Shown here: piece by piece, positions 24,145 to 32,043 of the stretch
Layout: the number at the start of each line of letters is the position of its first letter
Numbering within the stretch: position 1 is the first letter of the stretch
Origin: Salsipaludibacter sp963735045
GTDB taxonomy: Bacteria; Actinomycetota; Nitriliruptoria; Nitriliruptorales; Nitriliruptoraceae
Direction: 5' to 3'
Length of the DNA: 64,000 nucleotides
Assembly: GCA_963735045.1 (NCBI GenBank)
Contig: CAVTIZ010000002.1
Span: 558,001-622,000, forward strand
Program-made: the position numbers and the translations under genes
Notes under the pieces: generated by a model
Database searches by the model: none
What the model saw: the letters and a program-made list of their open reading frames with translations, nothing else
What the model was told of the DNA's origin: nothing

Positions 24145-25470
24145 ATGAAGCCGATACAAATTATCGCGGGTGCGACCACCGAGCAAGTCGTGACGTCGGT
24201 CGAAGGGGCGGTCACGGCCGGGGACCTGCGGGCGGACCAGCGACTGCCGTCCATCCGCGACCTCGCCGACCAGCTCGGCGTCGCCAACGGCACCGTCGCC
24301 GCCGCCTACGCCCGCCTGCGCGATCGGGGGGTGGTGCACACCGACGGCCGTCGTGGCACGCGGGTGCGAGCCCGATCCGTCGCCCTGCCGCGGCGCGACG
24401 GGCTGGCGGTGCCCACCGCGGCGGTCGACCTGTCCCTGGGCAACCCCGACCCCGCACTGTTGCCCGACCTCGGTCCGCACCTGGCCGGTGCCCACCACGA
24501 CGCCGGCCTGTACGGCGAGGACCCCGATCCCTTCCTGCACGCCGGCCTGGCCGACCTGTTGCGTCGACGGGCCGCCGTCGACGGCGTGCGCGACGAGCAC
24601 CTGACGGTCGTGTCCGGGGCCCTGGACGGCGTCGAGCGCACCCTGGCCGTGCACCTGCGCCCGGGCGACGCGGTCGCGGTCGAGGATCCCGGCTGGCCCA
24701 ACCTGCTCGACCTGGTGGCGGCACACGGGCTGGTCGCGGTGCCACTGCCCGTCGACGACCACGGCCCGACCGTGGACGGCATGGCGGCCGTGGTCGACCG
24801 GGTCGAGGCGGTGGTGGTCACCTCGCGCAGCCAGAACCCGACCGGCGGGGCCCTCGACGCCACCCGCCGCGACCAGCTGGCGGGGATCCTGCGGGGCCGG
24901 GACCTGCTGGTGGTCGAGGACGACCACGGTGGCGAGTCCAGCGGTGTCGAGTTGGCGCCCCTGGCCGGCGTGACCCGGCGGTGGGCGGTGGTGCAGTCGC
25001 TGTCGAAGTCGTGGGGGCCCGACCTGCGGGTGGCCGGGATGTTCGGCGACGCCCACACCCTGGTGCACGTCGCCGGGCGTTTCCGGCTGGGACCGGGCTG
25101 GGTGAGCCGGCTGCTCCAGGCCACCGCCGCGTCCCTGCTGGCCGATCCGGCGGCCACCGCCACCGTGGCGGCCGCCGGCGTCGAACTGGCCCACCGTCGG
25201 GACCGCCTCCGGGCCGCGTTGGCCGCCCACGGGATCGCCGCCCGTGGTCGCTCGGGCCTCAACCTGTGGGTCGCCGTCCCCGACGAGGCCACGGTGGTGG
25301 CCGGGCTGCTCGGTCGTGGCTGGGGCGTCGCGCCGGGATCGCGCTTCCGCCAGGCCGCCGGTCCCGGCATCCGGGTCACCGCCGCCGCGGTGGACACCGC
25401 CGAGCTCGCCGACGCCTTCGCCCGGGACCTCGCCACGGTCCTGGCCGGCCCGCCCCGCCGGGGCGTGTGA
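24145..25470 (+). CDS. MocR-type regulator (GntR winged helix fused to aminotransferase domain)
   Basis: A 441-residue fusion. The N-terminal winged helix (residues about 5-70) has DLRADQRLPSIRDLADQLGVANGTVAAAYARL and the wing GVVHTDGRRGTRV. The C-terminal fold-type I domain has VTSRSQNPTGGAL and the PLP lysine in VQSLSKSWGPDLRVAG, with the arginine region near NLWVAVPDE. It probably senses PLP or an amino acid adduct and controls itself and the divergent oxidase-like gene, as PdxR does. There is no Shine-Dalgarno at the ATG, in line with a leaderless message. Confidence 0.9.
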   Translation: MKPIQIIAGATTEQVVTSVEGAVTAGDLRADQRLPSIRDLADQLGVANGTVAAAYARLRDRGVVHTDGRRGTRVRARSVALPRRDGLAVPTAAVDLSLGNPDPALLPDLGPHLAGAHHDAGLYGEDPDPFLHAGLADLLRRRAAVDGVRDEHLTVVSGALDGVERTLAVHLRPGDAVAVEDPGWPNLLDLVAAHGLVAVPLPVDDHGPTVDGMAAVVDRVEAVVVTSRSQNPTGGALDATRRDQLAGILRGRDLLVVEDDHGGESSGVELAPLAGVTRRWAVVQSLSKSWGPDLRVAGMFGDAHTLVHVAGRFRLGPGWVSRLLQATAASLLADPAATATVAAAGVELAHRRDRLRAALAAHGIAARGRSGLNLWVAVPDEATVVAGLLGRGWGVAPGSRFRQAAGPGIRVTAAAVDTAELADAFARDLATVLAGPPRRGV

Positions 25471-25562
25471 CGGGCGCGGCGGGTGCGCCGGATCGGGGCT
25501 CCCGGGGTGCGACCATGTCCCCGAGGCCGGTTCGCCGCGACCAGTGGCCAGGTCGGGGCCCC

Positions 25563-25568
25563 TAGGGT
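25563..25568 (+). promoter_or_regulatory. Possible -10 box for the ring-opening amidohydrolase gene
   Basis: TAGGGT, the same hexamer found in better-supported promoters at 5540, 31967 and 41652, lies 58 bases before the ATG at 25627 in a 156-base gene-free stretch. No convincing -35 is seen at 16-18 bases upstream, so this is a weak call. Confidence 0.35.
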
Positions 25569-25626
25569 GTCGGGTCCCACGGGCGTGCCCCACCGCCGTC
25601 CCACCCGGTCCGAAAGGTTGTCCGCC

Positions 25627-26742
25627 ATGGCCATCGAAGTGCACAAGGTCGAGATCCTCAGTGTCCAGGACGCGTCCGGGCTGGCCGAGCTGATCGAGGA
25701 AGGGGTGTTCGAGGCCGACGAGGTCATCGCCGTCATCGGCAAGACCGAGGGCAACGGTGGGGTCAACGACTACACCCGCATCCTGGCCGACCAGGCCTTC
25801 CGCGGTGTCCTGATGCGCCACGGCAGTCGGTCGATGACCCAGATCGAGGAGATCCCGATGGCGTGGTCGGGCGGCTGCGACGGCGTCATCACCCCGCACG
25901 CGACCGTGTTCGCCCGGGTCGACGAGGCCGCCGGCGACGACGCGTCCGACGTCGACCCGGACGACAAGACCCTGTCGGTCGGCATCGCGATGTCGGAGGA
26001 ACTGCTGCCCGAGGACATCGGCCGCCCGGCGATGGTCACCAAGGTCGCCGACGGTGTCGCCAAGGCCATGGAGGCCGCCGGCATCACCGACGTCGCCGAC
26101 GTGCACTACGTGCAGACCAAGACCCCCCTGCTGGTGCTGGAGACCATCAACGACGCCCATGCCCGTGGCGAGACCGTCTACACCGAGGACACGCTGTACT
26201 CGATGGACATCTCCAACGGCACCACCGCGCTGGGCATCGCCTACGCGCTGGGCGAGATCGACGACGTGCCGGAGCCCGACCAGATCGGCACGGACCACGA
26301 CCTGTTCTCGGCCGTCGCGTCGTGTTCGTCGGGGGTGGAACTGGACCGGGCCCAGATCGTGGTGGTCGGCAACGCGGCCGGGGCCGGCTCGCGCTTCCGG
26401 GTCGGCCACGCGGTCATGGAGGACGCGATCGACCAGGACGGCATCTGGGACGCGATCCGTTCCGCGGGGCTGGACCTGCCCGAACGTCCGCACCACACCG
26501 ACCTGGACGGTCGGCTGGTCAACGTCTTCCTGAAGTGTGAGGCGGATCCGCGCGGAACCCTGCGTGGCCGTCGCCAACTGCCGCTGGACGACTCCGACGT
26601 GCACCACCACCGCCAGATCAAGGGCGCCGTCGGTGGGGTCACCGCGGCCACGGTCGGCGATCCGGCGATCTTCGTGTCGGTCGCGGCCCTGCACCAGGGC
26701 CCCCAGGGCGGCGGTCCGGTCGCGGCCATCGTGCGCGCCTGA
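25627..26742 (+). CDS. Ring-opening amidohydrolase (barbiturase / cyanuric acid hydrolase family)
   Basis: A 371-residue protein with the threefold repeat of this family. Three Lys-Ser dyads are visible: Lys39 (VIGKTEGNG) with Ser81 (AWSGGCDG), Lys165 (YVQTKTPLL) with Ser234 (VASCSSGVEL), Lys303 (VFLKCEADPRGTLRGRR) with Ser351. The C-terminal HQGPQGGGPVA signature is intact, but the third serine stands in VSVAALHQGP instead of the usual S-G-G-A-E-H-Q-G-P, so it is a divergent member. The family opens barbiturate to ureidomalonate or cyanurate to carboxybiuret. The carbamoyltransferase-like genes downstream favour a ureide product; which ring is the substrate is not certain. Confidence 0.85.
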   Translation: MAIEVHKVEILSVQDASGLAELIEEGVFEADEVIAVIGKTEGNGGVNDYTRILADQAFRGVLMRHGSRSMTQIEEIPMAWSGGCDGVITPHATVFARVDEAAGDDASDVDPDDKTLSVGIAMSEELLPEDIGRPAMVTKVADGVAKAMEAAGITDVADVHYVQTKTPLLVLETINDAHARGETVYTEDTLYSMDISNGTTALGIAYALGEIDDVPEPDQIGTDHDLFSAVASCSSGVELDRAQIVVVGNAAGAGSRFRVGHAVMEDAIDQDGIWDAIRSAGLDLPERPHHTDLDGRLVNVFLKCEADPRGTLRGRRQLPLDDSDVHHHRQIKGAVGGVTAATVGDPAIFVSVAALHQGPQGGGPVAAIVRA

Positions 26743-26802
26743 CCCTCCGGGCGCCCCGGGGCGCCCCCCACCGTGCAGCCCCGATCGAGACAAGGACCCG
26801 GT

Positions 26803-27726
26803 GTGGACCCGCTCGACCTGACCTCGGCCCGCGTGCTGGTCACCGGCGCCAGCGGCTTCATCGGTCGCGCCGTGGTGGACGAACTGCTGGCCGCCGGGGC
26901 CGACGTCGCCGTGGTGGACCGCCGCGAGCCCGTGGACCCGGCGCGGTCGGCCGTGGTCGGTGACCTGCGTGATCCCGAGGTGCGTGCCCGTGCGGTCACC
27001 GCCGGCCTCGACGCGATCGTGCACCTCGCCGCACTCACGTCGGTGTTGGAATCGGTGCAGCGGCCCGCCGAGGTCCACGCCGTCAACGTCGAGGTCACCG
27101 CGGGGCTGTTGGAGCAGGCACGTGAACGCGGGGTCGGGCGGTTCGTGCTGGCCTCCACCAACGCCGTGGTCGGTGACGTGGGCCACGGCACCATCCACGA
27201 GGACCTGCCGCTGGTGCCCCTGACGCCCTACGGGGCCACCAAGGCCGCGGCCGAGATGCTGCTGTCCGGGTACCGGGGGTCCCTGGGGGTGTCGACCGCG
27301 GCGCTGCGGCTGACCAACGTCTACGGACCCGGGATGCAGGCCAAGGACAGCTTCGTCCCCCGGCTGATGCGGGCCGCGGCGGCCGGCGAGGGCGTGGAGG
27401 TCTATGGCGACGGCGAGCAGCGCCGGGACTTCGTCCACGTGGGCGACGTCGCCCGCGCATTCGCGTGGGCGCTGGCCAGCGGCGTCACCGGGCCGGTCGT
27501 GGTCGGCGTGGGGGAGTCCCCGTCGGTCAACGACCTGGTCGCCACCGCCCGCGCGGTGTCGGGCGCCGACATCCCGACCACCCACGTGCCCGCCAAGCCG
27601 GGCGAGATGCCGGCCGTGATCGTGGACCCCTCCCACGCCCGGGAGCTGGGCTGGGCGGCGACCACGGGCCTGCGGGACGGCCTGGCGACGGTGTGGCCGG
27701 ACTTCCGCCCCGACGCCCCCGCCTGA
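26803..27726 (+). CDS. NAD-dependent sugar-nucleotide epimerase/dehydratase
   Basis: A 307-residue extended SDR. The NAD loop is VLVTGASGFIGRAVV, followed by VHLAALTSV, VLASTNAVVGD (catalytic Ser/Thr strand) and PYGATKAAAEMLL with the catalytic Tyr-x3-Lys. RLTNVYGPGM and YGDGEQRRDFVHVGDVARA complete the GalE/RmlB-type pattern. It probably makes an activated sugar for the glycosyltransferase encoded next. GTG start at 26803 with AAGGA about 6 bases before. It is on the same strand as, but separate from, the amidohydrolase gene. Confidence 0.85.
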   Translation: MDPLDLTSARVLVTGASGFIGRAVVDELLAAGADVAVVDRREPVDPARSAVVGDLRDPEVRARAVTAGLDAIVHLAALTSVLESVQRPAEVHAVNVEVTAGLLEQARERGVGRFVLASTNAVVGDVGHGTIHEDLPLVPLTPYGATKAAAEMLLSGYRGSLGVSTAALRLTNVYGPGMQAKDSFVPRLMRAAAAGEGVEVYGDGEQRRDFVHVGDVARAFAWALASGVTGPVVVGVGESPSVNDLVATARAVSGADIPTTHVPAKPGEMPAVIVDPSHARELGWAATTGLRDGLATVWPDFRPDAPA

Positions 27727-27741
27727 TGCGGCGGTCGCGGC

Positions 27742-29946
27742 GTGGCTGACGGCGACACCGCCGGCACCGGTGACCGGTCGACGGGCATCTCGGGGGCGCT
27801 TCGGGAGCACTGGCCGTTCCTGGTGCTCGTCGTGGTCGGCATCGCCTTCCGGGTCCTGGCCCACCTCGCCCACCGACCCGCCCTGTTCTTCAACGACTCC
27901 TTCGCCTACCTCGCCAACACCGCCGAGCTCGACACCGACCTGATCTGGCCGATCGGGTACTCGGTCTTCCTGCGCCCGTTGCTGGCGTTCGGGGACCTCG
28001 CGGTGATCCCGCTGGTGCAGCACCTGATGGGCCTGGCGCTGGCCACGCTGGTGTACGTGCTGGTGCGGCGGTGGGGTGGTCCCCGGTGGCTGGCCACGCT
28101 TGCGGTCGTCCCGCTCCTGCTGGATGGCTACCAGGTCCAGAGCGAGCACCGCATCCTGGCCGAGACCCTGTTCACCGCGCTGGTGGTCGCGGGCCTCGCG
28201 GTGGCGACCTGGAATCGGCGTCCGGGGGTGGTGGCGACCCTGGCCGGTGGGATCCTGCTCGGCCTGTCGGTCCCGGTCCGCCACGTCGGGATCGTGCTGA
28301 TCGCGGCCCTGGTGGTCGGCGTGGTCCTGGCCGCGGGCACGTGGCGACGGTCCCTGGCCCTGTCGCTGGTGGCCGTCGTGGGCTTCGGGCTGCCGGTGGG
28401 GGGCTACCTCGCCCTGCACCACCAGGAGACCGACCGCTGGGGGCTGGGCCCGGAGTGGCTCACGCCCCGCATGCTCTACGCCCGCGTCGCCCGGTTCGTG
28501 GACTGCCCGTCGCTGGACGTGCCCGCCACCCAGCAGCCGTTGTGCCCCACCCCCGACGAGCAGGCGACGATCCTGACCGACCACTTCAACTGGCGGCCGT
28601 TCTCGCCGCTGAACCAGTGGGACCCGGCACCGGGGGTGGACCGCGACGCCGAGACGGCGGCGTTCGCGCGTCGCGCCCTGCGCGAACAGCCGGGCGAGGC
28701 GGCCTGGTTCATCGGGCTGGACGTCGCCAAGGCGTTCGCGCCCGACAAGCGCACCTACGCCTTCGACCAGTCGGTCGAACGCTGGCGGTTCCAGGTCACC
28801 GAGGACCGCTTCGTCGATCGGGCGCGCGAGGCCGTCGCCACGTACGGCGGGACCCCACCGGTGATCGTCCAACCGTGGGCGTCGTGGCTGCGGCGCTGGC
28901 AGGTGTCGTACGGGACGGTGCCGCCGATCCTGCTCGGGGTGGCGGGGCTGATCGGGCTGGCGGGTGCCGCGCTGGCGCTGCGTCGGGGGCGCAGTGACCT
29001 CGGGGGCCGGGCCGCCGCATGGGCGCTGGCCGGGTTCGGGCTGGTCGTCCTGCCGGCGGCCTACCAGTTCTCGTGGCGCTACCAGGTGCCGACCTTCGCG
29101 CTGTTCCCGGTCGCCGGCGCGGCCGGCTGGCAGGCGTGGTCGGCGGTGCGGCGGCGTCCGGGGGGCGGCGACGACGACGTGCCGGACGGGGAACGCGGCC
29201 TCGAGCAGGTCGACCGTGCGGCGCTGGCGGCCGTGGTCGACGAGGACCGTCCGCGGACGCCACTGGTGGTGGTGATCGCCGCCTGGATGGAACAGGACGG
29301 TGTGGCCGACGTGGTGGCGGGCGTCCCCGCCGAGGTGGCCGGGCTGGCCACCACCGTCGTGGTGGTCGACGACGGCTCCACCGACGACACGGCCGCGCGC
29401 GCCGCGGCGGCCGGGGCGATGGTGGTGCGCCCAGGGGTCAACCGGGGGCAGGGGGCCGCCCTGCGACTGGGCTACGCGGCCGCGCGTCGTCGCGACGCCC
29501 GGTACGTGGCCACCCTGGACGCCGACGGCCAGTACGACCCGGCCGACCTGGAGGTCGTGGTCGCCCCGCTGGTGGCCGACGAGGCCGACTTCGTCACCGG
29601 GTCCCGTCGACTGGGCAGCGAGGAGACCACCGACGGCTTCCGGCGGGCCGGCGTACGGGTGTTCGCCTGGCTGGCCACGGTCCTGTCCGGCCAGCGCATC
29701 ACCGACACCTCCAACGGCCTGCGCGCCATGCGTGCGGAGGTCACCCGTGAGGTGCTCCTGTTGCAGCCGCAGTACCAGGCCTCGGAACTGCTCATGGCGA
29801 CGCTGGCGCACGGCTACCGGGTGGTCGAACGCCCCACCACCATGCGGGATCGCACGGCCGGCGGGTCCAAGAAGGGCAACGACCTGCTCTACGGGTTCCG
29901 CTACGCCCGCGTGCTGGTGGGGACGTGGTGGCGCGAACGCTCGTAG
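27742..29946 (+). CDS. Polytopic membrane protein fused to a family 2 glycosyltransferase
   Basis: A 734-residue fusion. The first 440 residues hold about ten hydrophobic segments (for example WPFLVLVVVGIAFRVLAHLA and VGIVLIAALVVGVVLAAG) with periplasmic loops containing paired Cys, as in GT39/ArnT-like membrane mannosyltransferase modules. After a charged linker, residues about 480-734 form a DPM1-like GT2 domain: LVVVIAAWMEQDG, VVVVDDGSTDDTA, YVATLDADGQYDP (DxD) and ITDTSNGLRAM. A polyprenyl-phosphate glycosyl donor made by the GT2 part and used by the membrane part is a reasonable idea. The GtrA-like flippase partner is encoded next on the other strand. Confidence 0.75.
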   Translation: MADGDTAGTGDRSTGISGALREHWPFLVLVVVGIAFRVLAHLAHRPALFFNDSFAYLANTAELDTDLIWPIGYSVFLRPLLAFGDLAVIPLVQHLMGLALATLVYVLVRRWGGPRWLATLAVVPLLLDGYQVQSEHRILAETLFTALVVAGLAVATWNRRPGVVATLAGGILLGLSVPVRHVGIVLIAALVVGVVLAAGTWRRSLALSLVAVVGFGLPVGGYLALHHQETDRWGLGPEWLTPRMLYARVARFVDCPSLDVPATQQPLCPTPDEQATILTDHFNWRPFSPLNQWDPAPGVDRDAETAAFARRALREQPGEAAWFIGLDVAKAFAPDKRTYAFDQSVERWRFQVTEDRFVDRAREAVATYGGTPPVIVQPWASWLRRWQVSYGTVPPILLGVAGLIGLAGAALALRRGRSDLGGRAAAWALAGFGLVVLPAAYQFSWRYQVPTFALFPVAGAAGWQAWSAVRRRPGGGDDDVPDGERGLEQVDRAALAAVVDEDRPRTPLVVVIAAWMEQDGVADVVAGVPAEVAGLATTVVVVDDGSTDDTAARAAAAGAMVVRPGVNRGQGAALRLGYAAARRRDARYVATLDADGQYDPADLEVVVAPLVADEADFVTGSRRLGSEETTDGFRRAGVRVFAWLATVLSGQRITDTSNGLRAMRAEVTREVLLLQPQYQASELLMATLAHGYRVVERPTTMRDRTAGGSKKGNDLLYGFRYARVLVGTWWRERS

Positions 29947-29965
29947 GCCGACGTCGGTCGGGGAC

Positions 29966-30442
29966 TCAGGCGTCGTCGCCGGCCGGTGCCGGCGGCTCGG
30001 CGAACACGACCCGGTCGAACAGCACGTACTTGCCCAGGAACACCAGTCCGTTGACCGCCAGGAACGACACGGTGACCAGCGCGACCTCCACCGGCCGTGA
30101 CCAGCCGCCGGCCGTGATGAGCCGTTCCGACACGGTCGTCAGCGCGGCCACGACCACACCGCTGATGCCCACCGTGACGAGGTAGCGGACCAGTCGGGCG
30201 CCACCGGCTCGCTCGCCCCACGTCCAGCGCCGCTGCAGCAGGTAGTTGACCGGGACACCCGAGACGTAGGCCAGGAAACTGGCCGCCGTCACGTTGGTCC
30301 CCACCGCGTAGAGCAGGGCCAGCACGCCCTGGCTGACGACGGTGGACGCGGCCGAGCCGGTCGCGTAGCGCGTCAGCAGGCGGCGGTGGCGGCTCTCCCA
30401 CGCGCGCGTCCACCACGGGGCACGTTCACGTCGGGTCGGCAT
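29966..30442 (-). CDS. GtrA-family membrane protein
   Basis: A 158-residue protein with four hydrophobic segments (TVVSQGVLALLYAVG, AASFLAYVSGVPVNYLL, LVTVGISGVVVAALTTV, VEVALVTVSFLAVNGLVFLGKY) and the motif NYLLQRRWTW typical of GtrA. GtrA proteins are thought to move polyprenyl-phosphate-linked sugars across the membrane. The neighbouring fusion carries the DPM1-like GT2 that would make such a donor. The two genes are convergent, with only 19 bases between their stops. Confidence 0.85.
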   Translation of the reverse strand: MPTRRERAPWWTRAWESRHRRLLTRYATGSAASTVVSQGVLALLYAVGTNVTAASFLAYVSGVPVNYLLQRRWTWGERAGGARLVRYLVTVGISGVVVAALTTVSERLITAGGWSRPVEVALVTVSFLAVNGLVFLGKYVLFDRVVFAEPPAPAGDDA

Positions 30443-30659
30443 GTCGCGAGTGTAGGTCCCGCCACCCCGCGCACCTGCGCGCCGGGGTCGACCGTGGGTG
30501 TCGCCCGACGGGACCCGTCAGCGGGTCGCGACGGACCCTCCACGTGGTCCACGACGGGTCCGTCGGACGCCGTTCGGACACCCTCGAGGGCGCGCCGATC
30601 GACGCCGAGGGCGTATCCTTCACCATTCGCCGTGTCCTACGACCCTGATCGGAACCTCC

Positions 30660-31865
30660 GTGCGCATCCTCGTCCTGGGCGGTGACGGCTACCTCGGCTG
30701 GCCCACCGCGCTGCACCTGTCGGCGACCGGCCACGAGGTCGGCATCGTCGACAACTTCGCCCGTCGTGGCTACGACGACGAACTGGGGGTCGACAGCCTG
30801 GTCCCGATCGAGTCGTTGGACACCCGCGTGGCGGCGTGGGAGGAACTGACCGGCGACCCCATCGACACCTTCGTGGGCGATCTCCAGGACGGGGCCTTCG
30901 TCCACGACGTGCTGGCGACGTTCCGACCCGACACGGTGGTGCACTTCGCCGAACAGCGCGCGGCCCCGTACTCGATGATCGACCGCGACCACGCGGTGTA
31001 CACCCAGGTCAACAACGTGGTCGGGACGATGAACGTCCTGTTCGCGATCGCGGAGCTGGACCGGGACATCCACCTGGTCAAGCTCGGGACCATGGGCGAG
31101 TACGGCACCCCAAACATCGACATCGAGGAGGGCTGGCTCGAGGTCACCCACAAGGGCCGCACCGACCGGGTGCTGTTCCCGAAGCGACCCGGGTCCTTCT
31201 ACCACCTGTCCAAGGTGCACGACAGCCACAACATCGAGTTCGCCTGCCGCATCTGGGGCCTGCGGGCAACCGACCTCAACCAGGGAATCGTGTACGGCCA
31301 CGAGACCGACGAGACCGTACGCGACCCACGCCTGGCCACCCGGTTCGACTACGACGGCGTGTTCGGCACCGTCCTGAACCGCTTCGTGATCCAGGCCGTG
31401 CTCGGCCACCCGCTGACGATCTACGGCAGCGGTGACCAGCGACGCGGCATGATCGACATCCGCGACACCGTCGAGTGCATCCGCCTGGCCGCAGAGAACC
31501 CCGCCGAGGCGGGCGAGTTCCGCGTGTTCAACCAGATGACCGAGTCCCTGTCGGTGACCGAGATCGCCCAGAAGGTGGCCGAGGCGCACCCGGGCGAGGT
31601 GCAGGTCGAGCACCTCGACAACCCACGGGTCGAGGCCGAGGTCCACCACTACAACGTGGTCCACGAGCACCTGGCCGACCTGGGCCTGGAGGCCCACCTG
31701 CTGTCCGACACGCTGTTCACGTCCCTGCTGAAGGTCGCCGATGCCCACAAGCATCGGGCCGACCCGCGGGCCGTGCGCCCCGGCGTCGACTGGCGCCGCA
31801 CCGCCAACTCGTCGTCGGCCGTGCTGGACGACGAGGTCGACGCCACGGCCGACGCCACCGCCTGA
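30660..31865 (+). CDS. sqdB: UDP-sulfoquinovose synthase-like protein
   Basis: A 401-residue extended SDR with near-complete SQD1/SqdB signatures: GGDGYLGWPTALHLS, VHFAEQRAAPYSMIDRDHAVYTQ, VKLGTMGEYGTPNIDIEEGW, SFYHLSKVHDSHN (Tyr-x3-Lys), ATDLNQGIVYG and RFDYDGVFGTVLNRF. SqdB joins UDP-glucose and sulfite to UDP-sulfoquinovose, the head group of the sulfolipid SQDG. Length equals that of SQD1. GTG start at 30660; a TATCCT at 30614-30619 may be its -10. No certain SqdX is seen, but several glycosyltransferases are in the window. Confidence 0.85.
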   Translation: MRILVLGGDGYLGWPTALHLSATGHEVGIVDNFARRGYDDELGVDSLVPIESLDTRVAAWEELTGDPIDTFVGDLQDGAFVHDVLATFRPDTVVHFAEQRAAPYSMIDRDHAVYTQVNNVVGTMNVLFAIAELDRDIHLVKLGTMGEYGTPNIDIEEGWLEVTHKGRTDRVLFPKRPGSFYHLSKVHDSHNIEFACRIWGLRATDLNQGIVYGHETDETVRDPRLATRFDYDGVFGTVLNRFVIQAVLGHPLTIYGSGDQRRGMIDIRDTVECIRLAAENPAEAGEFRVFNQMTESLSVTEIAQKVAEAHPGEVQVEHLDNPRVEAEVHHYNVVHEHLADLGLEAHLLSDTLFTSLLKVADAHKHRADPRAVRPGVDWRRTANSSSAVLDDEVDATADATA

Positions 31866-31943
31866 CGGACTCCGTCGGGCCCGGCCCCGTCGGATCCCGT
31901 TCGGTCGGACCCGGTTCGGACCGGGCGTGCCCGCGCGGGTTCG

Positions 31944-31972
31944 CCGACACGACCCGCCGACCGCTCTAGGGT
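31944..31972 (+). promoter_or_regulatory. Predicted promoter of the NCS2 permease gene
   Basis: CCGACA at 31944-31949, a 17-base spacer and TAGGGT at 31967-31972. Transcription would start near 31979, giving a leader of about 65 bases before the ATG at 32044. The same -10 with a 17-base spacer is seen at the arsI promoter. Confidence 0.5.
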
Positions 31973-32043
31973 GACGCCCCTGCCACCCCTCCTCCCGTCC
32001 CGGGCGGGGTCCCCGGCGGGGTGGGTCGACCCGGGAGCCTCGG

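Noticed and set aside
23389..29811. An uninterrupted reverse-strand reading frame of 2,140 codons
   Set aside because: Only its last 231 codons encode a recognisable protein (PNPOx-like). The rest lies antisense to MocR, amidohydrolase, epimerase and GT genes and has the Arg/Gly/His-rich composition of a shadow frame in GC-rich DNA.
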